A stretch of 37,955 nucleotides of DNA from an uncultured Lachnospiraceae bacterium (GTDB lineage: Bacteria > Bacillota > Clostridia > Lachnospirales > Lachnospiraceae): positions 1 to 37,955 of the forward strand of contig CANQAR010000035.1 in assembly GCA_947588845.1 (NCBI GenBank), written 5' to 3'. Below, in pieces: positions 31,229-37,955 of the stretch (its first letter is position 1; every line of letters begins with the position of its first letter). The translations under genes and the position numbers were made by a program. The notes under the pieces were generated by a model. It did not search any database. It saw only the letters and a program-made list of their open reading frames with translations, and was not told the DNA's origin.

Positions 31229-32629
31229 TTGATTAACGATAATGAGAAATATTTTAACCGGCTGCAGGTTGTACTGGATGCGCTTGTAATCGTGCTGTCC
31301 TACGTTATCGCCTGGTTTCTGGTACCGGGAAGCACCAATGATGAGTCGATCGGCGTTCTGCCTGTTCAGATCTACATGATGGCGCTCGTATTTATCGTGC
31401 CGTTTTTTTTGCTGCTGTACTATGCGTTTAATCTCTACGCCTCAAAGCGTATCCAGGGAAGACGGCTGGAAGGCGGCAATGTTCTGAAGGCCAACGCGAT
31501 CGGCGGTCTGACTTTTACGGCGCTGCTGTATCTGGTCGGCCAGCAGCATATTTCCCGTCTGATGATATTTTTATTCATCTGTTTCAATATCATCCTGACG
31601 GTAGTTCAGCGCAACTGTGTGCGTCTGGCGCTGATCCGCTTTCAGAGGAGCGGATTTAACCGGAAATACATCATTCTGATCGGCTACAGCCACGCGGCGA
31701 TAGAGTTCATCGACCGTGTGGAGCAGAATCCCCAGTGGAACTACAAGATCATGGGGATCCTGGATGATTTTGCGCAGGCAGGTTCCATGTACCGTACGGT
31801 CTGCGTGCTCGGTCCCCTGATAAGTCTGGAGGCGCTTCTGGCGCTGAACAGTCTGGATGAGATCGTGATCACGCTCGGACTGAATGAGTACAACAAGCTG
31901 GAACGTATCGTGGCGACATGCGAAAAATCCGGCGTACACACAAAGTTTATTCCTGATTACGGAAATATTATTCCGACGAAGCCTTACACGGAAGATTTAA
32001 TGGGGCTTCCCGTCATAAATATCCGTCACGTTCCGCTGACAAATACGTTTAATATGATGGTAAAACGCATTATGGATATCTGCGGATCGGTCATCTGTCT
32101 GATCATTTTTTCACCGCTCATGCTGGTTACGGCGATTCTGGTCAAGACGACCTCAAAGGGGCCGCTGATTTTTAAGCAGGAGAGAGTGGGGCTTCACAAC
32201 AAGCCGTTCCAGATGTATAAGTTCCGTTCGATGGAACAGCAGACAGAGGAGGATGAGAAGAAAGGCTGGACGGTAAAGAACGACCCGCGGATTACACGGG
32301 TAGGAAAAATTATCCGAAAGACAAGCATCGATGAATTTCCGCAGCTTTTCAATGTCCTGAAGGGGGATATGAGCCTTGTGGGTCCCAGACCGGAGCGGCC
32401 GCAGTTTGTCGAAAAGTTCCGGGAAGAGATCCCGCGCTACATGGTCAAGCATCAGGTACGGCCCGGTATGACGGGATGGGCACAGGTGAATGGCCTGCGC
32501 GGCAATACTTCAATCAAGAAGAGAATCGATCATGATCTGTATTATATTGAGAACTGGACGGTCGGGCTGGACATTAAAATACTGATTATGACAGTATTTC
32601 GTGGGTTTATCAATAAAAACGCGTATTAA
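31229..32629 (+). CDS. Polyprenyl-phosphate hexose-1-phosphate transferase (initiating sugar transferase)
   Basis: This 466-residue membrane enzyme has four N-terminal hydrophobic helices, a central nucleotide-binding-like domain (YIILIGYSHAAIEFIDRVEQ) and a C-terminal bacterial sugar transferase domain from about residue 270 with its own membrane hairpin (IMDICGSVICLIIFSPLM). Catalytic-domain motifs are FKQERVGLHNKPFQMYKFRS, SIDEFPQLFNVLKGDMSLVG, PRPERPQF and RPGMTGWAQVNGLRG. The family (WcaJ/CpsE/EpsE-like) moves a sugar-1-phosphate, often glucose, from a UDP-sugar to undecaprenyl phosphate, the first step of a surface glycan. The start is TTG at 31229, with AGGGGTG seven bases before it; the nearby ATG at 31224 runs into a stop at once. 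Confidence 0.93.
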   Translation: MINDNEKYFNRLQVVLDALVIVLSYVIAWFLVPGSTNDESIGVLPVQIYMMALVFIVPFFLLLYYAFNLYASKRIQGRRLEGGNVLKANAIGGLTFTALLYLVGQQHISRLMIFLFICFNIILTVVQRNCVRLALIRFQRSGFNRKYIILIGYSHAAIEFIDRVEQNPQWNYKIMGILDDFAQAGSMYRTVCVLGPLISLEALLALNSLDEIVITLGLNEYNKLERIVATCEKSGVHTKFIPDYGNIIPTKPYTEDLMGLPVINIRHVPLTNTFNMMVKRIMDICGSVICLIIFSPLMLVTAILVKTTSKGPLIFKQERVGLHNKPFQMYKFRSMEQQTEEDEKKGWTVKNDPRITRVGKIIRKTSIDEFPQLFNVLKGDMSLVGPRPERPQFVEKFREEIPRYMVKHQVRPGMTGWAQVNGLRGNTSIKKRIDHDLYYIENWTVGLDIKILIMTVFRGFINKNAY

Positions 32630-32695
32630 TAACAGAAATATTGTGTTTTTTTATTGCTGTTTTATGTATTTCTGGTTTTCTTTTTTGCAAAATAA

Positions 32696-32704
32696 TGATA
32701 TAGT
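32696..32704 (+). promoter_or_regulatory. Possible extended -10 promoter before the LCP gene
   Basis: TGATATAGT (32696-32704) is an extended -10 element (TGn-TATAGT) in an AT-rich stretch after the initiating transferase gene. The sequence 17 bases upstream (TTTTCT) is a poor -35 box, so this would depend on the extended element. Confidence 0.4.
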
Positions 32705-32758
32705 AAACACAGATAAGGACGCAGAAAACGTGGTGCGGACGGTGAGAGGTGAGTGTGA

Positions 32759-33835
32759 ATGGGACGAAGAGGGAATTACCCTGGAAATGACAGGGAAGGG
32801 TACTATGACGACAGGGAAATGCAGGGAGATATCCGCAGAAGAAAAAAGAAGAAGAAACGCAGAAGATGGCTGTTTGTGGTTGAGGTGCTTGTGCTTCTGA
32901 TCGCGGCGGGAGCGCTGTTTGCGGGGGCGCAGCTTTACCGCATGGACCGGGTGAAGCTGGGGGATATTCTGGTAAACAATCTGAGTCTGTCCGGGGATTA
33001 CCGCAACATAGCGCTGTTTGGCGTCGATTCCAGGGAAGGGAATCTGGATTACGCAAACAGTGATACGATCATTATCTGCAGCATCAACGAGAAGACAAAG
33101 GACGTCAAGCTCGTGTCGGTATACAGGGATACGTATCTTGACAACACGGACGGGCATTACCGCAAAGCGACGGAATGTTATGCTGCCGGCGGCGCGGAGC
33201 AGGCCGTTAATATGCTGAATACAAATCTGGATCTTAATATAGAAGATTTTGTGACGGTGGATTTCAACGCGATCGTTGAGATGGTTGACCTGGTCGGAGG
33301 CATCGACATGGAGATCACGGATGAGGAGCTGACGTGGCTGAACGGCTACTGCGAGGAGAATTCCCGTGTGACCGGAGTTTCCTACGTGCCGCTTTCTTCC
33401 GCGGGCTATCAGCATCTGGACGGCATTCAGGCGCTGGCGTACTGCCGGATCCGCTACACGGAGGGCTGGGATTACAAGCGTACCGACCGTCAGAGAGAGG
33501 TGCTTGGAAAGATTCTTGAGAAAGCGAAGGCGCAGCCGCTCAAGGTTGTGTCGATTGTCACGGAGATGGTTCCGAATATCTCCACAAGCCTGAGCACGCC
33601 GGAGCTTGTCAGCCTCGCGACCGGCATTATGAGCTATAACATCGCGGACTCGACCGGATTCCCGTTTGATCAGCAGGCGGCGAACATTGCCGCGGGGGAC
33701 TGTGTCGTTCCGGTAAATCTGGCCGCGAATGTGACGCAGCTGCACAGCTATCTTTTCGGGGAGGAGAATTATACTCCGTCCGATACGGTGCAGCAGATCA
33801 GCAGTCAGATCATTTCGGAGACAGGGATTCAATGA
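32759..33835 (+). CDS. LytR-CpsA-Psr (LCP) family glycopolymer ligase
   Basis: This 358-residue membrane-anchored enzyme has a basic cytoplasmic tail (RRRKKKKKRRR) and one signal-anchor helix (about 37-58), so the catalytic domain is outside. The LCP domain starts at NIALFGVDSREGN, with Asp90 and Arg92, Asp102, Arg123-Asp124 (VYRDTYL) and the RTDRQRE segment, the residues that bind the pyrophosphate of the lipid-linked substrate. LCP proteins transfer wall teichoic acids or capsular polymers from undecaprenyl pyrophosphate to peptidoglycan. Its place among glycosyltransferases indicates that it attaches the polymer made by this locus. GAGAGGTGAG upstream of the ATG supports the start. Confidence 0.94.
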   Translation: MGRRGNYPGNDREGYYDDREMQGDIRRRKKKKKRRRWLFVVEVLVLLIAAGALFAGAQLYRMDRVKLGDILVNNLSLSGDYRNIALFGVDSREGNLDYANSDTIIICSINEKTKDVKLVSVYRDTYLDNTDGHYRKATECYAAGGAEQAVNMLNTNLDLNIEDFVTVDFNAIVEMVDLVGGIDMEITDEELTWLNGYCEENSRVTGVSYVPLSSAGYQHLDGIQALAYCRIRYTEGWDYKRTDRQREVLGKILEKAKAQPLKVVSIVTEMVPNISTSLSTPELVSLATGIMSYNIADSTGFPFDQQAANIAAGDCVVPVNLAANVTQLHSYLFGEENYTPSDTVQQISSQIISETGIQ

Positions 33836-33924
33836 CGGAATGACGGGAGAACCGCGGTTCATTCCCCGGCAGTCCGTGCCCGGAATTGCGAGAGACAGAA
33901 ATCCCGGAAGGATGACGGAGGAAT

Positions 33925-34869
33925 GTGAACTGCAGTATGAGAGATACAGAGATCGATGTTGTGATACCGGTGTACAGACCGGATGAGAAACTCCGCCGGC
34001 TGCTTTTGCGGCTGGCGGAGCAGACAAGGAGGCCGCACAGGATCCTGCTTGTAAATACAGAGCGGGAGCTGTTTGATGATTCGTACCTGGAGGCTCCGGG
34101 CAATATTGAAGTTATTCATATTAAGAAAGAGGAGTTTGACCATGGCGGAACGCGGCACATGGCAGCAGAAATGCTGCACGGCGCGTTTTTGCTGTTTCTA
34201 ACGCAGGATGCGGTACCGGTGGATTCCCATCTGATTGAGAATCTGAGAGCGGCTTTTGAAGATGAGCGGGTCTGCGCCGCGTACGCGCGGCAGCTTCCGG
34301 CCGAAGACTGCTCCGTGCTGGAGCGGTATACCCGGAGCTTTAATTACGGGACAGAGAGCAGAGTCAGCACGAAGGAGGATCTCCCGCGGCTGGGGATCAA
34401 GACATTTTTCTGCTCCAATGTCTGCGCGATGTACCGCAGGAGCGCCTACGAGGAGCTCGGCGGTTTTGAGAGGCGGACAATTTTCAATGAAGATATGATT
34501 TTTGCGGGACGCCTGATTCAGAACGGAAAGGCGGTCGCCTACTGCGCGGACGCGAAAGTGATCCATTCGCATAATTACAGCAATATGCAGCAGTTCCGGC
34601 GGAATTTCGATCTCGGCGTGTCTCAGGCGGAGCACCCGGAGATTTTTGAAGGAATTCCTTCGGAGGGAGAAGGCATACGTATGGTGAAACAGACAGCGGT
34701 ATATCTGCTGCGCAGCCGTAAGATATGGCTTCTTCCGGAGCTGGTTATAAAAAGTGGATTCAAGTACGCGGGATACCGCCTGGGGAAATCATTCCGCCGT
34801 CTGCCGGAACGGATGATTCTGTTCTGTACGATGAACCGGAATTACTGGGAGAATCCGGATGCAAAATAA
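33925..34869 (+). CDS. Family 2 glycosyltransferase (rhamnosyltransferase-like)
   Basis: This 314-residue GT-A enzyme begins IDVVIPVYRPDEKL. It has the DHGGTR motif (72-77) and TQDAVP (93-98) that mark rhamnosyltransferases of the RfbF/RgpB kind, then FCSNVCAMYRRSAYEELGGF and FNEDMIFAGRL. The C-terminus is basic and amphipathic, likely membrane-associated. Two starts are possible: GTG 33925, only two bases after GGAGG, or ATG 33937, fourteen bases after it; neither spacing is ideal. It is the last gene of the polysaccharide locus and probably adds a rhamnose-like sugar. The donor is an inference from the family. Confidence 0.88.
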   Translation: MNCSMRDTEIDVVIPVYRPDEKLRRLLLRLAEQTRRPHRILLVNTERELFDDSYLEAPGNIEVIHIKKEEFDHGGTRHMAAEMLHGAFLLFLTQDAVPVDSHLIENLRAAFEDERVCAAYARQLPAEDCSVLERYTRSFNYGTESRVSTKEDLPRLGIKTFFCSNVCAMYRRSAYEELGGFERRTIFNEDMIFAGRLIQNGKAVAYCADAKVIHSHNYSNMQQFRRNFDLGVSQAEHPEIFEGIPSEGEGIRMVKQTAVYLLRSRKIWLLPELVIKSGFKYAGYRLGKSFRRLPERMILFCTMNRNYWENPDAK

Positions 34870-35204
34870 CTCGAAAATGTAAACAGACGCCGGCTTTTGC
34901 GGACGGAGCCTGATATTTCGTAAGGATGCACCAGGATCGGAACGGAGTGGAGACGCTCACGAATTTGAAGCGGAAAATGCCGCCTGCGCGGCGAAAAGTC
35001 GGTGAAGGGAACGAGAAAAACGATAAAGAGAATAAGAAAAAAGCGGACAGGGGGGATTGCCGAACGGGAATGATGGAAGTGACATTTTGGTAAGTTCGTT
35101 TCGGTTCGCGGACCGGGAGGGCGCGGACAGAGCTGTCGTCCACTCTCTTACAGGCCGTGGACAGCAGCAGGAACTTGGTTTTTTAAATGCTTTGGGAGTA
35201 AAGA
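34870..35204. other. 335-base non-coding gap before the ClpX-like gene
   Basis: No gene was found. At 34938-34953 the string CGGAACGGAGTGGAGA repeats exactly the sequence at 9839-9854 in the variable-stem hairpin array. A small GCCGC-CTGC-GCGGC hairpin follows near 34980. No clear sigma-A promoter for the next gene could be read, and no T-rich terminator follows the glycosyltransferase. Confidence 0.6.
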
Positions 35205-36710
35205 ATGGAAGAAAGGAACAAGGACGAGGGAATGGAGCAGAAGGCTCCCGTGGAAACTGTGGATACGGAAGAGTATGAGAAGGTCTGCTTTGTTTGCCGC
35301 AGGCCGGAAAGCAAGGCCGGAGAGATGATCTGTCTGCCGAACCAGATCTGCATCTGCCATCACTGTATGCAGAAAGCGTTCGATACGATGGAATCGTCGG
35401 AACTGTCCTACAAAGACCTGATGAATATTGCCAGTGCGATAGGAATGCCGGAAGGACTGCAGCAGGGGATGCAGGAGGAACAGAAGGAAGAGAAGAAGGA
35501 TTCTGACAAGGGGAAACAGAAGCCAAAGATGACGAACATCAGTATGATCAATCTTTCTGATCTGTTCAATATGATCCCCCAGAAGCAGAGAATCAAAAAG
35601 AAAAAACCGCAGGAACAGCAGGAAAAGAAAACGCTGGACCGCAGGAAGCTGCCGGTTCCTCACAAGATTAAGGCCAGTCTGGACGAGTTTGTGATCGGGC
35701 AGGAGCATGCAAAAAAAGTAATTTCCGTGGCGGTATACAATCACTACAAGAGAATTTCATCGGACATGGCGGATGACGTCGAAATCGAGAAATCCAATAT
35801 GCTGATGATCGGTCCTACGGGAAGCGGCAAGACCTACCTGGTCAAGACACTGGCGCGTCTGCTCGATGTTCCGCTTGCGATTGCGGATGCAACTTCCCTG
35901 ACGGAGGCCGGCTATATCGGCGACGATATCGAGAGTGTGGTGTCGCGGCTTCTCGCGGCTGCGGACAACGACGTGGAGCGCGCGGAACAGGGGATTATTT
36001 TTATTGATGAGGTTGACAAGATTGCGAAAAAGCGCAATGCGAACCAGCGCGATGTGAGCGGGGAATCTGTACAGCAGGGGATGCTGAAGCTGCTGGAAGG
36101 GAGCGAAATCGAAGTCCCGGTCGGAGCGACGAGCAAGAACGCAATGGTTCCCATGGAAACCGTAAATACAAAAAATATCCTGTTTATCTGCGGCGGAGCG
36201 TTTCCGGGTCTTGAGGAAATCATCAAGGAGCGCCTCAACAAACAGGCTTCCATCGGTTTCTGCAGCGATCTGAAAGATAAATACGACGACGACCCGGACA
36301 TCCTCTCAAAAGTTACGGTGGAGGACATCCGGAAATTTGGCATGATCCCGGAGTTTATCGGGAGGCTCCCGGTGATTTTTTCGCTCAGAGGACTCACAAA
36401 GGAAATGCTCGTGCAGATTCTGAAGGAGCCGCGCAACGCGATCATCAAACAGTATAAAAAACTCCTTGCCATGGATGAGGTCCAGCTGGAGTTTGATGAC
36501 GACGCTCTTGAAGCGATTGCCGAGCGTGCGCTTGAGAAAAAAACCGGCGCCCGGGCCCTGCGCGCGATCATTGAGGAGATCATGCTGGATATCATGTATG
36601 AGATACCGAAGGATGATAACATCGGAAGCGTACGGATCACCCGCGGCTACATAGAAAATACAGGAGGCCCGATGATATCATTGCGCACGGCAGGAGCGCT
36701 GCCAGGATAA
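35205..36710 (+). CDS. clpX: ClpX-type AAA+ unfoldase, long-linker variant
   Basis: This 501-residue protein is longer than the usual roughly 420. ClpX unfolds tagged proteins and feeds them to the ClpP peptidase. Visible parts are a zinc-binding domain (Cys28, Cys31, Cys51, Cys54), Walker A GPTGSGKT (203-210), pore loop GYIGDD, Walker B IIFIDEVDKI, the RDVSGESVQQGMLKLLEGS segment, and the ClpP-docking loop IGF at 350-352. Sensor 2 lies in GARALRAIIEE. The extra length is a charged linker of about 75 residues between zinc domain and ATPase (EEQKEEKKDSDKGKQKPK, then MTNISMINLSDLFNMIPQ). The gene is not next to tig or clpP, so it may be a second ClpX. GGGAG nine bases upstream supports the start. 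Confidence 0.9.
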   Translation: MEERNKDEGMEQKAPVETVDTEEYEKVCFVCRRPESKAGEMICLPNQICICHHCMQKAFDTMESSELSYKDLMNIASAIGMPEGLQQGMQEEQKEEKKDSDKGKQKPKMTNISMINLSDLFNMIPQKQRIKKKKPQEQQEKKTLDRRKLPVPHKIKASLDEFVIGQEHAKKVISVAVYNHYKRISSDMADDVEIEKSNMLMIGPTGSGKTYLVKTLARLLDVPLAIADATSLTEAGYIGDDIESVVSRLLAAADNDVERAEQGIIFIDEVDKIAKKRNANQRDVSGESVQQGMLKLLEGSEIEVPVGATSKNAMVPMETVNTKNILFICGGAFPGLEEIIKERLNKQASIGFCSDLKDKYDDDPDILSKVTVEDIRKFGMIPEFIGRLPVIFSLRGLTKEMLVQILKEPRNAIIKQYKKLLAMDEVQLEFDDDALEAIAERALEKKTGARALRAIIEEIMLDIMYEIPKDDNIGSVRITRGYIENTGGPMISLRTAGALPG

Positions 36711-36717
36711 AAGGAAG

Positions 36718-36746
36718 TTGACAGCCTTTGTCAAAAATGTTATGTT
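36718..36746 (+). promoter_or_regulatory. Promoter of rpoD
   Basis: TTGACA (36718-36723), a 17-base spacer and TATGTT (36741-36746) lie between the ClpX-like gene and rpoD, starting only eight bases after the former's stop codon. It would give a leader of about 36 bases containing GGGGGGAG, the rpoD ribosome-binding site. Confidence 0.75.
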
Positions 36747-36788
36747 AAAAGGCAGGCGTAATCTGACAGATGGGGGGAGAAAATACTC

Positions 36789-37925
36789 ATGAATGAAGTA
36801 CAGGAGCAGTTTATTAAAAATCTGGAAAATCTGAAAGCTCTTGCCAAGTCCAAGAAAAATACGCTGGAATACGACGAGATTCTGGGAGCATTTCCGGGCA
36901 TAGAGCTGACAGAAGACAAGATGGATATGATTCTGGAATATCTTGAGAAAAATCATATTGATATTCTGCGCGGCAAGTCGCCGGAGGATATGCCGGAAGA
37001 AGAACTGCTGCTCGATACGGACGATGACATGCTGCTGTCTGAATCTGAGCGGGAAGAAATTGAATTGATTGATGACGTGGATATTCTCGAAGGCGTGAGC
37101 ACGGAAGATCCCGTTCGGATGTATCTGAAAGAAATAGGAAATGTCCCTCTGTTATCCGGAGACGAGGAAGTGGAGCTGGCAAAACTGGTGGAGCAGGGAG
37201 ATGAGGAGGCCAAGAAAAAGCTGACGGAAGCGAACCTGCGTCTGGTCGTCAGCATTGCCAAGAAGTATGTCGGAAGAGGAATGCCGTTCCTTGATCTGAT
37301 CCAGGAAGGTAATATGGGCCTGATGAAGGCTGTTGATAAATTTGACTACACAAAAGGGTATAAGTTCAGCACATATGCGACCTGGTGGATTCGTCAGGCG
37401 ATTACCAGAGGGATTGCGGACACGGGGCGGACGATTCGTGTGCCGGTACATATGGTTGAGACGATCAACAAGACGCTGCGCATGACAAGGACGCTTCTGC
37501 AGGAGCTTGGCCGTGAGCCGACCCCGGAGGAAGTCGCGGACCGTCTGAATGTTCCGGTCGCCCGCGTGCGCGAGGTGCTGAAGATTTCGCGTGATCCGGT
37601 GTCTCTTGACACGCCGATCGGTGAGGAAGATGATTCTCATCTCGGGGATTTTATCGAGGATGATACCGCGCTGTCGCCGGCAGATTCCGCCGCGTTCTCG
37701 ATGCTCCGCGCCGAACTGACGACGGCGCTCGAATCTTTGACGGAGCGTGAGCGCCAGGTGGTGCGGCTGCGGTTCGGTCTGAAGGATGGCCGCGCGCGGA
37801 CCCTGGAGGAAGTAGGCAAAGAGTTCAACGTCACAAGAGAGAGAATCCGTCAGATCGAGGCGAAGGCCCTCAGAAAGCTGAGACATCCGTCGAGAAGCAA
37901 GAGGCTGAAGGATTTCCTGAACTGA
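36789..37925 (+). CDS. rpoD: RNA polymerase primary sigma factor (sigma-A/sigma-70)
   Basis: This 378-residue protein directs RNA polymerase to housekeeping promoters. A region 1.1-like N-terminus (residues 1-60) and an acidic stretch ([18 protein letters not shown]) precede region 1.2 ([20 protein letters not shown]), region 2 ([40 protein letters not shown]), region 3 and region 4 ([20 protein letters not shown]) ending [13 protein letters not shown]. All parts needed for a primary sigma are present, and the promoters in this window match its consensus. GGGGGGAG upstream sets the start. In many relatives dnaG precedes rpoD; here the ClpX-like gene does. The gene is complete, 30 bases before the end of the window. 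Confidence 0.97.
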   Translation: MNEVQEQFIKNLENLKALAKSKKNTLEYDEILGAFPGIELTEDKMDMILEYLEKNHIDILRGKSPEDMPEEELLLDTDDDMLLSESEREEIELIDDVDILEGVSTEDPVRMYLKEIGNVPLLSGDEEVELAKLVEQGDEEAKKKLTEANLRLVVSIAKKYVGRGMPFLDLIQEGNMGLMKAVDKFDYTKGYKFSTYATWWIRQAITRGIADTGRTIRVPVHMVETINKTLRMTRTLLQELGREPTPEEVADRLNVPVARVREVLKISRDPVSLDTPIGEEDDSHLGDFIEDDTALSPADSAAFSMLRAELTTALESLTERERQVVRLRFGLKDGRARTLEEVGKEFNVTRERIRQIEAKALRKLRHPSRSKRLKDFLN

Positions 37926-37955
37926 GAAATTTTCGGATGAAGTTTTTGGAACAGA

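Overview
The window looks like chromosome from a Gram-positive gut anaerobe of the Lachnospiraceae type (Firmicutes). The evidence is purine-rich Shine-Dalgarno sites, TTGACA/TATAAT promoters, a CUT1 sugar importer with no ATPase of its own, a holin-like type I toxin, LytR-CpsA-Psr and YfhO cell-wall genes, and a primary sigma factor of the clostridial type. I cannot name a species. I see no rRNA, tRNA, CRISPR array, transposase, integrase or phage gene.

Region 1 (about 1-6,900, visibly AT-richer) is a catabolic cassette for a fructan-derived sugar. A divergent LacI-type repressor is followed by a lipoprotein binding protein, two permeases, the 3' half of a GH32 beta-fructosidase and a GH91 protein of the inulin fructotransferase/difructose anhydride (DFA) III hydrolase family. 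The GH91 protein has no signal peptide, which fits hydrolysis of imported DFA III inside the cell. The GH32 gene has lost its first half, including the nucleophile motif, and the break lies at the stop codon of the upstream permease.

Region 2 (about 6,900-20,130) is a mixed housekeeping stretch: hisS, a type I toxin-antitoxin module, a SpoU/TrmH methyltransferase, the glycogen debranching enzyme GlgX, a secreted Ig-like/C39-like peptidase, a membrane-anchored protein with 17 fourteen-residue coiled-coil repeats plus a secreted partner, a metallophosphoesterase, and a cytoplasmic ParB-like/BMP fusion protein. Two intergenic spaces carry arrays of hairpins whose stems differ but whose CCAGTGG tips and nearby ACGGAGTG motif recur. 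A third space has only the ACGGAGTG motif.

Region 3 (about 20,130-34,870) is a cell-surface polysaccharide locus, all on the + strand. It holds a YfhO-type membrane protein fused to a degenerate acyltransferase-3-like domain, two paralogous two-domain GT2 glycosyltransferases, a WecE/FdtB-type sugar aminotransferase, two single-domain GT2 enzymes, an initiating polyprenyl-phosphate sugar transferase and an LCP ligase. Together they could start a lipid-linked glycan, extend it with rhamnose-like and amino-deoxy sugars, and attach it to peptidoglycan. Nucleotide-sugar supply (Rml) and a classical flippase or polymerase are not in the window.

Region 4 (about 34,870-37,955) has a long-linker ClpX variant and rpoD. 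The best candidates for new biology are the broken GH32 beside an intact intracellular GH91, the toxin-antitoxin pair whose two RNAs start with the same sequence, the variable-stem hairpin arrays, the coiled-coil membrane protein with its partner, and the ParB-like/BMP fusion.
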